Translations under genes and position numbers: made by a program
Notes under the pieces: generated by a model
What the model saw: the letters and a program-made list of their open reading frames with translations, nothing else
Databases searched by the model: none
What the model was told of the DNA's origin: nothing
Source: Auraticoccus cholistanensis
GTDB lineage: Bacteria > Actinomycetota > Actinomycetes > Propionibacteriales > Propionibacteriaceae
DNA length: 64,000 bases
Direction of reading: 5' to 3'
Assembly: GCF_009742705.1 (NCBI RefSeq)
Contig: NZ_WPCU01000007.1
Coordinates: 164,385 to 228,384, forward strand
Shown here: in pieces, positions 9,106 to 17,913 of the stretch
How positions within the stretch are numbered: the first letter of the stretch is position 1
Layout: each line of letters opens with the position of its first letter

Positions 9106-10059
9106 TCAGAGGGTGTCGAGGATCCGGCGGAGCCCGCGGCGGGCGGCGTCCTCGTAGGTCGGGGTCAGCTCGGGACGCTGGTCACGGGCCCAGCGCACCA
9201 GGTCCAGGTGGCTCAGCACGCTGAGCCGCTCCAGCAGCGGACGAGCGGTGACCAGGTCGACGTCCACCCCCTCGGCGAAGTCGCAGAAGTCCGCCGGCGT
9301 GATGGCCCCGTCCACCGCCATCTGGTGGACGCGGTGCAGCTCGGTCCACGGTGCGGGACCCGTGGTGACGTTGCCCCAGTCGATCAGCACCGGCGCCTCG
9401 TCCGCGCCGCGGGAGACCAGGTTGCGGGGCGCCAGGTCGGCGTGGGCCAGCCCGAACCGGAACCGCTCGGCGCGCAGCGCCTTGAGCTCGGCCCGCAGCT
9501 GGGGCGCGTCCTCGGGCCGGTAGACCGTGCCCGCCAACGGGTCGTCATCGCCGAGCGCCTCGATGTTGTACTCCAGGTGCTGGCGCCAGGCGGCTGGCAG
9601 GTCGCGCCCGAAGCGGGAGAACAGGCTGTCCGGGGCGGTGGCGTCCACCGGCACCGTGGCGATGGTGGCGGCGTAGCGGCCCAGCCAGCACCAGGGCCGG
9701 CGGACGGGCTCGGCGGCGGCCTCGACGTGCTCGAGCACCAGGTAGGGCAGCTCGTCCAGCCGGCCGCAGGCGACCACGCCGGGGGAGGGGATCCCGACCG
9801 CGGCCGCGCGGGAGATCGCCCACGTCTCGGCGGGGAACTCGTCGGGACGACGACGGTCGGCGGGGAAGCGCACCACCCAGTCGGTGCCGTCCCCGACGAC
9901 CCTCACCACCCGGTTGACCACCCCGGCCAGCACCGTGGTGCCGCGGACGTCCGCGCCGTGGAGCCGGGCGATGCGCATCGCCAGCGCGACCTCCCGGTCG
10001 TGGTCCGGCCCGGCGGGAGATGCACCGGCGGTGGTCGGCTGGACGATCTGCGCGTGCAC
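9106..10059 (-). CDS. Aminoglycoside-phosphotransferase-like (APH/choline kinase fold) protein
   Basis: About 317 residues from the GTG chosen here. The Brenner motif HADLAPRNL (catalytic Asp, metal-binding Asn) and the following LIDWGN are clear, and the N-lobe has VNRVVRVVGDGTDWVVRFP. The family includes antibiotic kinases but also sugar, choline and homoserine kinases, so resistance should not be assumed. Start choice is uncertain: an in-frame ATG at 10245 would overlap the divergent dehydratase gene by 89 bases, and a GTG at 10077 is also possible. A TACCGT box on this strand at about 10113-10108 overlaps the promoter of the dehydratase, giving a compact divergent promoter region. Confidence 0.8.
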   Translation of the reverse strand: MHAQIVQPTTAGASPAGPDHDREVALAMRIARLHGADVRGTTVLAGVVNRVVRVVGDGTDWVVRFPADRRRPDEFPAETWAISRAAAVGIPSPGVVACGRLDELPYLVLEHVEAAAEPVRRPWCWLGRYAATIATVPVDATAPDSLFSRFGRDLPAAWRQHLEYNIEALGDDDPLAGTVYRPEDAPQLRAELKALRAERFRFGLAHADLAPRNLVSRGADEAPVLIDWGNVTTGPAPWTELHRVHQMAVDGAITPADFCDFAEGVDVDLVTARPLLERLSVLSHLDLVRWARDQRPELTPTYEDAARRGLRRILDTL

Positions 10060-10156
10060 GGCGACATCGCACCACACCCGGGCGCCGACGCCCAGCCGGG
10101 CCGGCGCAGACGGTAGCGTCAGGGGCGAGCGACCGACGAGAAAGAGCAGGTGGACG

Positions 10157-11914
10157 ATGGAGCCCGACCTCCCCAGCCGCGACCCCCGTGACCGCGACCA
10201 CCGCGAGCTGCGCAGCTCGGAGTGGTACACCGGTGACGTCCGCAACGCCTACATCCACCGCGCGTGGATGCGCCGCGGGGTGCCCTCCAGCGCGTTCCAG
10301 GGACGTCCGCAGATCGCGGTGGCCAACACCGCCTCCGACCTCACCCCCTGCAACGCCCACCTCGGCGAGGTGGCCCAGTCGGTCAAGAACGGCATCCTCG
10401 AGGCGGGCGGCATCCCGCTCGAGCTGCCCGTGGTGTCGCTGGGGGAGACCCAGGTCCGGCCCACCGCGATGCTGTGGCGCAACATGGCCGCGATGGCCAC
10501 CGAGGAGATGCTGCGGGCCAACCCGGTCGACGGCGTCGTGCTGCTCGGCGGCTGCGACAAGACGATCCCCTCGCTGCTGATGGCCGCGGGCTCGGTCGAC
10601 CTGCCCGCGGTGGTCGTCCCGGGCGGACCGATGCTGACCGGCACCTTCCGCGGCCAGCCGCTGGGCTGCGGCACCGACGTGTGGCGGCTCAGCGAGGAGG
10701 TCCGCGCCGGCACCCTCAGCGAGGACGACTTCCTGCGCTCGGAGTCGGCGATGATCCGCAGCAAGGGCCACTGCAACACGATGGGCACCGCCTCGACGAT
10801 GGGGCTGGTGGCCGAGGCCCTGGGCGTGGTCGTGCCCGGGCTGGCCGGCACCCCGGCACCGGACAGCCGGCTGCTGGAGGGCGCCCACAACAGCGGGCTG
10901 CTGGCCGTGGAGCTGGTCCGCCAGGACCGCCGGCCCAGCACCTTCCTGACCAAGGCCTCCTTCCACAACGCGATCGTGGCGCTGGCGGCGATCGGCGGTT
11001 CGACGAACGCGGTGGTGCACCTGCTGGCCATCGCCGGCCGGCTCGGCATCGACCTCACCGTCGACGACTTCGAACGCATCGGCGCCGACGTGCCGCTGCT
11101 GGTCAACCTGCAGCCCGCGGGCCGCTACCTGATGGACGACCTGTACCGGGCCGGCGGGTTCCAGGCCGTGCTGCGCGAGGTCCGCGACCTGCTCGACCCC
11201 AGCGCGCTGACGGTCACCGGACGCCCGCTGGTGGAGCACCTCGAGGACGCCCGCATCTGGGACGCCGACGTCATCACCTCGCGCGAGACCCCGCTGCTGA
11301 CGCACGCCGGCATCGCGGTGCTGCGCGGCAACCTCGCTCCGCGGGGCGCCATCATCAAGCCCGCCGCCGCCTCGCCGCACCTGCTGCAGCACCGCGGCCG
11401 CGCGGTGGTCTTCGACACCATCGAGGACTTCCGGGCGCGCATCGACGACCCCGACCTGGAGGTCGACGAGAACTCCGTGCTGGTGCTGCGGGGCTGCGGG
11501 CCGAAGGGCTACCCGGGCATGCCGGAGGTGTCGAACATGCCGCTGCCGCAGAAGCTGCTCGAGCGGGGCGTCCGCGACATGGTGCGCATCTGCGACGGCC
11601 GGATGAGCGGGACGGCCTACGGCACCGTGGTGCTGCACGTCACCCCCGAGGCTGCCGCCGGCGGGCCGCTCGCCCTCGTGCAGACCGGTGACTGGATCAG
11701 CCTGGACGTGACCGCCCGACGTCTCGACGTCGAGCTGAGCCCGGAGGAGCTGGCGTCGCGGACGCCGAACGAGGCCACGCTGGCCGGTTTCGCCGCGCCG
11801 ACCCGCGGCTGGGAGAAGCTCTACGTCGACCACGTGATGCAGGCCGACACCGGGGTCGACCTGGACTTCCTGGTCGGCTCCTCGGGGTCGAAGGTCAGCC
11901 GCGAGTCCCACTGA
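10157..11914 (+). CDS. Sugar-acid dehydratase, IlvD/Edd family (L-arabinonate/galactonate dehydratase-like)
   Basis: 585 residues. Cys65 (TPCNAH), Cys133 (GGCDK) and Cys206 (GHCNTMGTAST) are the expected iron-sulfur ligands. The opening RSSEWYTGDVRNAYIHRAW and the ending DTGVDLDFLVGS match sugar-acid dehydratases such as Rhizobium L-arabinonate dehydratase better than biosynthetic dihydroxyacid dehydratase. The reaction would remove water from an aldonate to give the 2-keto-3-deoxy acid. The ATG at 10157 has AGGTGG upstream; an open frame extends further left but no family similarity does. No other genes of the branched-chain pathway are near, which also argues against ilvD. Confidence 0.88.
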   Translation: MEPDLPSRDPRDRDHRELRSSEWYTGDVRNAYIHRAWMRRGVPSSAFQGRPQIAVANTASDLTPCNAHLGEVAQSVKNGILEAGGIPLELPVVSLGETQVRPTAMLWRNMAAMATEEMLRANPVDGVVLLGGCDKTIPSLLMAAGSVDLPAVVVPGGPMLTGTFRGQPLGCGTDVWRLSEEVRAGTLSEDDFLRSESAMIRSKGHCNTMGTASTMGLVAEALGVVVPGLAGTPAPDSRLLEGAHNSGLLAVELVRQDRRPSTFLTKASFHNAIVALAAIGGSTNAVVHLLAIAGRLGIDLTVDDFERIGADVPLLVNLQPAGRYLMDDLYRAGGFQAVLREVRDLLDPSALTVTGRPLVEHLEDARIWDADVITSRETPLLTHAGIAVLRGNLAPRGAIIKPAAASPHLLQHRGRAVVFDTIEDFRARIDDPDLEVDENSVLVLRGCGPKGYPGMPEVSNMPLPQKLLERGVRDMVRICDGRMSGTAYGTVVLHVTPEAAAGGPLALVQTGDWISLDVTARRLDVELSPEELASRTPNEATLAGFAAPTRGWEKLYVDHVMQADTGVDLDFLVGSSGSKVSRESH

Positions 11915-11985
11915 CCTCCGGGGCGGCTAACCTGCCACCGCCTCGGCGGGGCCGGGGTGTCGGAGCAGAGATCGGGGGCGGTGGG

Positions 11986-12507
11986 GTGGGTCAGCAGTCC
12001 TGGCCGGCGGTGCCACCTGGTGGTGGGCCGTGGTGGGGTGTCCTGCAGGGATGGGACGCCGAGCTGCAGCGTGCGGGACGGGTCGAGCTCCGGTCCACGA
12101 CCGGCCTGCGGGCCGTCGCGGTCGTGGTGGCGGTGTTCGGCGGTCTGCTGTGCCTCTCGCCCGCCGTCGCCCTGCCGGTCGTCTTCGGTGGCTCGGCGCT
12201 GGTGTTCGCCACCGTGCCGCTGCTGCTGTGCACGGTGCTCTTCGCCGTGGTCGCCGTCCAGCAGATGCGGCTGATGCGACGCCACCTGGTGGTCACGGTC
12301 GAGGGCATCGAGGTCACCGGGCTGGCCACCGTGCCGTGGCGCGACGTGCTGGCGGCCAGGACCTACCTCGACGCGGTGCAGGTCTCCGTCGCGACGGGGA
12401 CGGGAACCCGGTGGCTCAAGGTGGGCACGCTCCAGGCACCGGCCGCGCAGGTGGTCGCCTGGCTCGAGCTGGTGCGGCAGCGGATGCTGTCGGGCCAGCG
12501 CCGCTGA
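11986..12507 (+). CDS. Small membrane protein with PH-like C-terminal region
   Basis: 173 residues, GTG start. Two adjacent hydrophobic segments (about 43-63 and 66-90) form a hairpin, followed by a short beta-rich region (HLVVTVEGIEVTGLATVPW) that resembles bacterial PH-type domains. Function unknown. It is alone on this strand and ends 9 bases before a convergent gene. I am confident it is a gene from its codon pattern and membrane topology, less so about the domain name. Confidence 0.7.
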   Translation: MGQQSWPAVPPGGGPWWGVLQGWDAELQRAGRVELRSTTGLRAVAVVVAVFGGLLCLSPAVALPVVFGGSALVFATVPLLLCTVLFAVVAVQQMRLMRRHLVVTVEGIEVTGLATVPWRDVLAARTYLDAVQVSVATGTGTRWLKVGTLQAPAAQVVAWLELVRQRMLSGQRR

Positions 12508-12516
12508 CGGCCCGGA

Positions 12517-12855
12517 CTAGGCCGCGGACCGCGGGGCGTACATGATCACGGCGACCCCGACGAGGCAGATGAGCGCCCCGACGACGTCCCAGCGGTCGGG
12601 TCGGAACCCGTCGACGGCCATCGCCCACAGCAGCGACCCCGCGATGAAGACGCCGCCGTAGGCGGCCAGGATCCGGCCGAACTCGGCCTCGGGCTGCCAG
12701 CTGGCCACCACGCCGTACAGACCCAGCGCGATGACGCCCGCGCCGATCCAGAGCCAGCCCCTGTGCTCGCGCAGGCCCTGCCACACCAGCCAGGCGCCAC
12801 CGATCTCGAGGACCGCTGCGGCCACGAACAAGACGATCGAGCGGGCGACCGTCAT
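12517..12855 (-). CDS. YnfA/UPF0060 family membrane protein
   Basis: 112 residues and four membrane segments, the usual size. Motifs [41 protein letters not shown] and [14 protein letters not shown] are diagnostic for UPF0060. The family is related to small multidrug transporters, but the physiological substrate is not established. The gene lies downstream of a DHFR-like gene on the same strand, with a strong hairpin in between, so it probably has its own promoter. Confidence 0.93.
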   Translation of the reverse strand: MTVARSIVLFVAAAVLEIGGAWLVWQGLREHRGWLWIGAGVIALGLYGVVASWQPEAEFGRILAAYGGVFIAGSLLWAMAVDGFRPDRWDVVGALICLVGVAVIMYAPRSAA

Positions 12856-12934
12856 CGCCGGCCCGCCTGGGCGAGGGCGGTCGTGGAGGGTCCGGAGGTC
12901 CCCGTGCTGCTCATGACCCGAACGCTAGCCCGCG

Positions 12935-12960
12935 CCGCCGGTGCCGTCGCGCACCGGCGG
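12935..12960 (-). terminator. Hairpin terminator after the DHFR-like gene
   Basis: A perfect 10-bp inverted repeat (CCGCCGGTGC at 12935-12944 and its complement at 12951-12960) with a 6-base loop lies directly after the stop of the minus-strand gene ending at 12965. There is no T-run, as is common in high-GC bacteria. Confidence 0.6.
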
Positions 12961-12964
12961 ACGG

Positions 12965-13522
12965 TCAACGGGCTCGGTAGCGCGCGTAGAGGAGTCCGTT
13001 GCCGAAGGCGCGCTGCTCGACGAGCTCGAGGTCGAGGCGGACCCCGTCGGGGAAGAACCGCTTGCCGCCGCCGACCACGCTGGTGGTGATGAAGAGCCGG
13101 TACTCGTCCACCAGCCCGGCGGCGATGGCCTGGGCGGCCAGGTTCGGGCCGTCCACGGTGAGGTCGTGCTCGGACTCCGCCTTGAGCCTGCGCACCGCCT
13201 CGGGGTCGAACGTCGGCTCGATCCTGGTCCTCGCGCTGGACACCGACTGCAGCGTGGTGGAGTAGACGACCTTCTCCGCGGCCTGCCAGTCCCGGGCGTA
13301 CTGCAGGATGTGCGGCGGCAGGTCCGGCTCGGTGTGGGCGGTCTCCCAGTAGACCATCGTCTCGTACATCCGTCGGCCGTAGAGGTAGGTGCCGACCGGG
13401 CGGAAGAGGTCGCCGATGAAGGTGTGCACCTCCTCGTCCTCTGCCCCTGCGCCGAGGTCGCCCTCGGCCGCCTCGGCGTAGCCGTCGAGCGAGGTGATCA
13501 TCGAGTAGATGAGCTGTCCCAT
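12965..13522 (-). CDS. Dihydrofolate-reductase-like (RibD C-terminal domain) protein
   Basis: 185 residues, ATG preceded by GGAGGAGACACC. The fold is shown by LIYSMITSLDGYAE at the N-terminus, LYGRRMYETM near residue 50 and VDGPNLAAQAIAAGLVDEYRL followed by VVGGGKRFFPDGVRLDLELVE. These proteins share the DHFR/RibD reductase fold and bind NADPH. Most family members of this type have no known substrate and are not the housekeeping DHFR. Confidence 0.9.
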   Translation of the reverse strand: MGQLIYSMITSLDGYAEAAEGDLGAGAEDEEVHTFIGDLFRPVGTYLYGRRMYETMVYWETAHTEPDLPPHILQYARDWQAAEKVVYSTTLQSVSSARTRIEPTFDPEAVRRLKAESEHDLTVDGPNLAAQAIAAGLVDEYRLFITTSVVGGGKRFFPDGVRLDLELVEQRAFGNGLLYARYRAR

Positions 13523-13637
13523 GGTGTCTCCTCCGGGCGGTGGGCGGCGGCTGCCGTTGCCGGTTGTGACTCCTGCCGAGGCGGCGACTCATCGCAGCGA
13601 GGGTGCGGCATGTGGACGTGCGCCGGTGGACGGGGCT

Positions 13638-14195
13638 TCAGGACCGGGGTGGCGGCACCAGCCCCATGGCGTGGGCGTGGCGGAGGACGTCGGCGTGCAC
13701 CGGGTCGGTCGCCTCGAGGTAGGTCACGGCGTCCGTGACGGGGAGGGTCAGCACCTGCACCACCACCTCGCCGTGGTCGGGGTTGGTGGGGGCGCCGACG
13801 AGCCGCACCTCGGCCGTCGCGTAGGCCCACAGCGCCCGCGGGTGCGGCAGGTGCGGGCGGTAGGGCGAGCTGCGGTTGCTGTCGGCGACGTGGGCGGCGA
13901 ACAGCCGCAGGTCGCCGGTCAGCTCCGCGCCGGCCTCCTCGCGGAGCTCACGGCGCGCCAGCTCCAGCAGCGACTCGTCCGGCTCGCGGGTGCCGCCGGG
14001 CAGGAACCGCCAGCCCCGCACGCTGCGGCACACGACGACCAAGCCCTCCGGGGTGGTCGCCACCAGGTGCAGCCGTGAGACCAGCTCGTCGGCGACGTCG
14101 GCCGTCGTGTAGCGGGTGCGGCAGTCCGCGTAGTCGACGTAGGCCTCCGCGTACAGGGCGGGGAAGCGCTCCCGCCAGACCTCGTCACCGACCAC
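13638..14195 (-). CDS. NUDIX hydrolase
   Basis: 185 residues. The full Nudix box is present (G-x5-E-x7-REUXEE-x-G: GTREPDE through RELREEAGA), so it should cleave a nucleoside diphosphate linked to another group. The GTG start at 14195 is supported by a TAGCCT box 7 bases upstream, giving a leaderless transcript; the frame stays open far upstream but without similarity. The DHFR-like gene follows 115 bases downstream on the same strand. The substrate cannot be predicted. Confidence 0.88.
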   Translation of the reverse strand: MVGDEVWRERFPALYAEAYVDYADCRTRYTTADVADELVSRLHLVATTPEGLVVVCRSVRGWRFLPGGTREPDESLLELARRELREEAGAELTGDLRLFAAHVADSNRSSPYRPHLPHPRALWAYATAEVRLVGAPTNPDHGEVVVQVLTLPVTDAVTYLEATDPVHADVLRHAHAMGLVPPPRS

Positions 14196-14231
14196 CGGAC
14201 CCAGGCTAGTCCCGGGGTGCGCCGACGAATG

Positions 14232-14285
14232 TGTCACCAGATCCGGCGGTGTGCCTATGTAGGCGCAGCGTCGGATCTGGTGACA
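14232..14285. repeat. 54-nt long hairpin between the NUDIX and luciferase-like genes
   Basis: A perfect 14-bp inverted repeat (TGTCACCAGATCCG at 14232-14245 and its complement at 14272-14285) encloses a second hairpin GCCTA-TG-TAGGC (14253-14264) that extends by a few more pairs. It sits between two minus-strand genes, after the stop of the gene ending at 14327. It could be a terminator, but its length and two-part structure look more like a mobile or extragenic palindromic element. Only one copy is seen here. Confidence 0.6.
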
Positions 14286-14326
14286 GATTCCTCGCGGCCT
14301 TCCGGCGCCGGGCCTCTGCCGAGCCG

Positions 14327-15298
14327 TCAGTCCAGGACGCGGGCCAGGGACGGCAGGTCGTCGGCGTCGGCGGGGATGAGGACGACGCTGTCGGCGCCGG
14401 CGTCGTGGATCTCGCCGATCCGGGCGCGGGCCTGTGCCGGGGTGCCGACCACGGCCAGCTGCGGGACCCACTCGGCCGGCAGCGAGGCGGCGAACTCCTC
14501 CTCGTCGGCGCAGCCGGCCCGGAACCGGGCCAGCTCGTCGGCGAAGGGCAGCGGGGTCAGGTGCGGCGCCCAGTCGGGCGAGCCGAACGGCGCCAGTGCC
14601 GGGCGGGCCAGCCGGACGGCCTCCTCGGGGTCGTCGTGCACCCGGGCCACGTCGTAGGCCACCACCCGGTGCGGGCCGGGTGCGGCGATCTGCTCCCGGG
14701 CCAGGCGGACGTACTCGGGCCCGGCCGGCTCGGCGAGCACCGTCCCGTCGGCGTGCCGCCCCGCCAGCGCCAGCGAGCGGGGCCCGCGGACACCCGCCAG
14801 CAGCGGTGGCACCACCGTCGGCACCGTCTCCAGCCGCACGTCCGACACCTGCACGTAGCGGCCGGTGCGGTCCACCCGCCTGCCCGCCAGCAGGTCGCGG
14901 ACGGCGTCCAGCCACTCCTGCAGCAGGGTGAGCGGGCTGTCGGGCCAGATCCCCAGCTGCTGCATCCAGCTCGGTACGCCGTGGCCCACGCCGACGTCGA
15001 CCCGGCCGGGGAAGAGCTCGGCCAGGCTGGCCACCTCCATGGCGGCGAAGGCGGGGTGCCGGGCGGCCGCCGGCAGGATCCCGATGCCGACCCGGATGCG
15101 CCCGGTGACGGCCAGGGCCGCGGCCGCCTGGGCCACCCCGCCCCGGAACCCGAGGTCCTCCACCACCCAGGCCTCGTCGAAGCCGAGCTGCTCGGCCTGC
15201 ACCACGAACGGCAGCACCCGCTCCGCCGGCAGGTGCCGCGGCACCATCACCCCGACCGCCCGCCGGCGCGGCGCTCCCGACCCCGTCGTGCTCGTCAT
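14327..15298 (-). CDS. LLM-class (luciferase-like) F420-dependent oxidoreductase
   Basis: 323 residues. The (beta/alpha)8 luciferase-like fold is visible in GFDEAWVVEDLGFRGGVAQAAAALAVTGRIRVGIGILPAAARHP split around residues 39-80, then AELFPGRVDVGVGHG and VVGTPAQARARI near the end. Members of this class in Actinobacteria usually use coenzyme F420, and the window has cofD and cofE, which supports that choice over FMN. The substrate is not predictable. It lies 31 bases downstream of the GlgC-like gene on the same strand. Confidence 0.88.
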   Translation of the reverse strand: MTSTTGSGAPRRRAVGVMVPRHLPAERVLPFVVQAEQLGFDEAWVVEDLGFRGGVAQAAAALAVTGRIRVGIGILPAAARHPAFAAMEVASLAELFPGRVDVGVGHGVPSWMQQLGIWPDSPLTLLQEWLDAVRDLLAGRRVDRTGRYVQVSDVRLETVPTVVPPLLAGVRGPRSLALAGRHADGTVLAEPAGPEYVRLAREQIAAPGPHRVVAYDVARVHDDPEEAVRLARPALAPFGSPDWAPHLTPLPFADELARFRAGCADEEEFAASLPAEWVPQLAVVGTPAQARARIGEIHDAGADSVVLIPADADDLPSLARVLD

Positions 15299-15329
15299 GG
15301 CCCGACCCTACCGACGCCCCGGCGCTCCC

Positions 15330-16457
15330 TCAGTCGCGGCGGTGACGCCCCTCGCGGTCGACCACCAGGATGTCGTCGGGCTCCCCGAGGCAGTCCTGCT
15401 CGACCACCGCCCCCGCGTCCACCACCGCGTGCCGCACGGTCACCCCCGGGCGCACCACCACGCCGTCCAGCAGCACGGAGTCCTCGACCAGGCAGCCCGG
15501 CTCGAGCCGGCAGCCCCGCCCGACGACGCTGTCCCGCACCCGCCCGCGGACCTCCGCCCCGCCGCCGAGCAGGCTGTGGCGGACCTCGGCGGGCTCCTCC
15601 AGCCGGACGGGCTGCGACCCGGTGGCCGAGGTGAGCACCGGCCAGCGCTCGTCGGCGAGGTCGATGCTGCGTCCGTCCAGCAGGTCCCGGTGCGCCTGGT
15701 GGTAGCCGGCGACCGTGCCCAGGTCGCGCCAGTAGCCGGGCAGCCGGTGCTCGACCACGAGGTGGTGCGCCAGCAGGTGCGGGACCAGGCTGTCGCCGTA
15801 GTCGGCCAGCTCCGCCCCGCTGGAGACCAGGGTCTCGATGGTCTCCAGCAGGACCGCGGTGTCGTAGAGGAAGACCTCCGCGGACACCACGTCGCTGGCG
15901 GGCTCCTCGGGCTTGTACGCGAACCCGGTGACGCGGCCGTCCTCGACCTCCACCACGCCGTGGCGGGAGGGGTCGTCGGCCTGGGTGGTGGTGACCATGG
16001 TCAGCGCCGCCCCGCGTCCCAGGTGGGTGTCCACCACGTCGCGGAAGTCGAGGGTGTAGAGGTGGTCGGCCGAGGCCACCAGCACCAGGTCGGGGGAGTG
16101 GTCGGCGATCAGCTCGGCCTGGCGGGCCAGCGCGTCGGCGTTGCCCTCGGCGAACCCCTCGCCGTCGGTGCCCTCGAACGGCGGCAGCACCAGCAGCCCG
16201 CCGCGGGTCCGGTCCAGGTCCCAGGGACGCCCGTTGGCCAGGTGGTCGTTGAGCGAGTGCGGCAGGTACTGCTCCACGATCCAGACGTCGCTGATGCCGG
16301 AGTGGCTGAGGTTGGACAGCACCACGTCGACCAGCCGGTGGCTGCCCGCCACCGGCAGCGCCGGCTTGGCCCGGTGCTCGGTGAGCGGGCCGAGCCGGCT
16401 GCCCCGGCCTCCGGCCAGCACCAGTGCCAGCACCCGGGGATGACGCGGCGTCGTCAT
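15330..16457 (-). CDS. glgC: Glucose-1-phosphate adenylyltransferase family nucleotidyltransferase (GlgC-like)
   Basis: 375 residues. The nucleotide-binding opening LALVLAGGRGSRLGPLTEHR, then AKPALPVAGSHRLVDVVLSNLSHSGI, are classic ADP-glucose pyrophosphorylase features; SADHLYTLD is the metal/product site. A left-handed beta-helix-like end (ILVVDREGRHRRD at the terminus) follows. It is somewhat shorter than typical GlgC and the usual WYQGTADA is replaced by FAEGNADA, so another sugar nucleotide product is possible. The ATG at 16457 has TACACT 7 bases upstream, indicating a leaderless transcript. Neighbouring carbohydrate genes and the GH13 enzyme fit a glycogen/trehalose role. Confidence 0.8.
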   Translation of the reverse strand: MTTPRHPRVLALVLAGGRGSRLGPLTEHRAKPALPVAGSHRLVDVVLSNLSHSGISDVWIVEQYLPHSLNDHLANGRPWDLDRTRGGLLVLPPFEGTDGEGFAEGNADALARQAELIADHSPDLVLVASADHLYTLDFRDVVDTHLGRGAALTMVTTTQADDPSRHGVVEVEDGRVTGFAYKPEEPASDVVSAEVFLYDTAVLLETIETLVSSGAELADYGDSLVPHLLAHHLVVEHRLPGYWRDLGTVAGYHQAHRDLLDGRSIDLADERWPVLTSATGSQPVRLEEPAEVRHSLLGGGAEVRGRVRDSVVGRGCRLEPGCLVEDSVLLDGVVVRPGVTVRHAVVDAGAVVEQDCLGEPDDILVVDREGRHRRD

Positions 16458-16510
16458 GGCCCCGAGTGTAGAGCCGGGTGGTCCGGCGGCGACCCGTGCC
16501 GGGGGGAGGC

Positions 16511-17863
16511 TCAGCCGGCGGCGGTCCGGGCCGCCACCACCGCGTCGGCGTGGCGCTCGCGCCAGTAGGCACCCTCGGGGAAGCGGTAGTCCGCCACCGA
16601 GGAGGGGTGCATCTGGGTGGAGTAGCCGGGCGCGGTCGGCGGCACGTAGCCGGCGTCCTTGACGATGCAGGGGTCGGTGAAGTGCTCGTGCAGGTGGTCC
16701 ACGTACTCGGCCACCCGGCCCTCGTGGGTGCCCGAGATGGCCACGAAGTCGAGCATGGAGACGTGCTGGACCATCTCGCACAGCCCGACGCCGCCGGCGT
16801 GCGGGCAGACCGGCACCCCGAACTTGGCCGCGAGCAGCAGCACCGCGACGATCTCGTTCAGCGAGCCCAGCCGTCCGGTGTCGACCTGGCAGTAGTCGAT
16901 CGCCCCGGCCTGCAGGAACTGCTTGAACATCACCCGGTTGTGCCCGTGCTCGCCGGTGGCGACGCCGATCGGGGCGACCGCCTTGCGGATGGCGGCGTGG
17001 CCCAGCACGTCGTCGGGGCTGGTGGGCTCCTCGATCCAGGTCAGGTCGAACTCGGCCAGCGCCTGCACCCACTCGATCGCCTGGTCGACGTCCCACACCT
17101 GGTTGGCGTCGATCATCAGCTTGCGGTCGGGGCCGATGACGTCGCGGGCGATCTGGCAGCGGACCTTGTCGTGCTCGAGGTCGACGCCCACCTTGAGCTT
17201 GATGTGGGAGTACCCCTCGTCCACGGCCTCCTGGCAGAGACGGCGCAGCTTCTCGTCGCTGTAGCCCAGCCAGCCGGCCGAGGTGGTGTAGCAGGGGTAC
17301 CCGGTGGCCTCGAGCTCGGCGATGCGGGCGGCCTTGCCGTCCTGCTGGCGCTCCAGCAGGGCGATCGCCTCCTCGCGGGTGAGGGCGTCGGAGAGGTAGC
17401 GCAGGTCGGCGACGTCGACCAGCTGCTCCGGGGTCATGTCGGCCAGCAGCCGCCACACGGGCTTGCCGGCGTGGCGTCCGGCGAGGTCCCAGACCGCGTT
17501 CATCACCGCGGCCAGCGACAGGTGGACGACACCCTTCTCGGGGCCGAGCCAGCGGATCTGGGAGTCCGAGACCAGGCCGCGGTAGACGCCGCCCAGGTCG
17601 CCGAGCACCTCCTCGAGGTCGCGGCCGACCAGCGTCTCGGCCTGCTGGCGGGCGGCGACGGCCACGATGTCGTTGCCGCGGCCGATGGTGAAGGTGAGGC
17701 CGTGCCCGGTCAGCGGGCTGCCGTCGGGAGCGGCGGTGTCGGTGGTCAGCGTGACGTAGACGGCGGAGTAGTCGGCGTCCTTGTTCATCGCGTCCGAGCC
17801 GTCGGCGCTCAGGGAGGTGGGGAAGCGGACGTCGTCGATGGTGACGCCGGTGATGGTGGGCAT
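16511..17863 (-). CDS. fucD: L-fuconate dehydratase, enolase superfamily
   Basis: 450 residues from the ATG chosen because AGGAGG lies 5 bases before it; a second ATG 21 bases upstream lacks this. Lys222/Lys224 (IKLKVG), Asp252 and Asn254 (DANQVW), Glu278 (WIEEP), Glu305 (ATGEHGHNR) and His355 (CPHAGGVGL) are the expected catalytic and Mg-binding residues of the fuconate dehydratase subgroup of the mandelate racemase family. It removes water from L-fuconate to give 2-keto-3-deoxy-L-fuconate. No other fucose-pathway genes are adjacent, so the rest of the pathway lies elsewhere. Confidence 0.92.
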   Translation of the reverse strand: MPTITGVTIDDVRFPTSLSADGSDAMNKDADYSAVYVTLTTDTAAPDGSPLTGHGLTFTIGRGNDIVAVAARQQAETLVGRDLEEVLGDLGGVYRGLVSDSQIRWLGPEKGVVHLSLAAVMNAVWDLAGRHAGKPVWRLLADMTPEQLVDVADLRYLSDALTREEAIALLERQQDGKAARIAELEATGYPCYTTSAGWLGYSDEKLRRLCQEAVDEGYSHIKLKVGVDLEHDKVRCQIARDVIGPDRKLMIDANQVWDVDQAIEWVQALAEFDLTWIEEPTSPDDVLGHAAIRKAVAPIGVATGEHGHNRVMFKQFLQAGAIDYCQVDTGRLGSLNEIVAVLLLAAKFGVPVCPHAGGVGLCEMVQHVSMLDFVAISGTHEGRVAEYVDHLHEHFTDPCIVKDAGYVPPTAPGYSTQMHPSSVADYRFPEGAYWRERHADAVVAARTAAG

Positions 17864-17913
17864 GCATCCTCCTGGAAGATTCATCGGGAGATTACGTCAT
17901 GCGGGCCCCCGGT

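Noticed and set aside
9106..10059. Aminoglycoside resistance gene
   Set aside because: Only the general APH/choline-kinase fold is visible; the context gives no support for an antibiotic substrate.
9884..10156. N-terminal extension of the sugar-acid dehydratase
   Set aside because: No similarity to the family upstream of the ATG at 10157, which has a ribosome site; the extension lies inside the opposite-strand APH gene.
10060..10245. Longer N-terminus for the APH-like protein
   Set aside because: The extra residues have no kinase-like pattern, are Arg/Ser-rich and overlap the divergent dehydratase gene and its promoter.
10157..11914. Annotation as ilvD (branched-chain amino acid synthesis)
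   Set aside because: N- and C-terminal motifs match the sugar-acid dehydratase branch, and no ilv genes are nearby.
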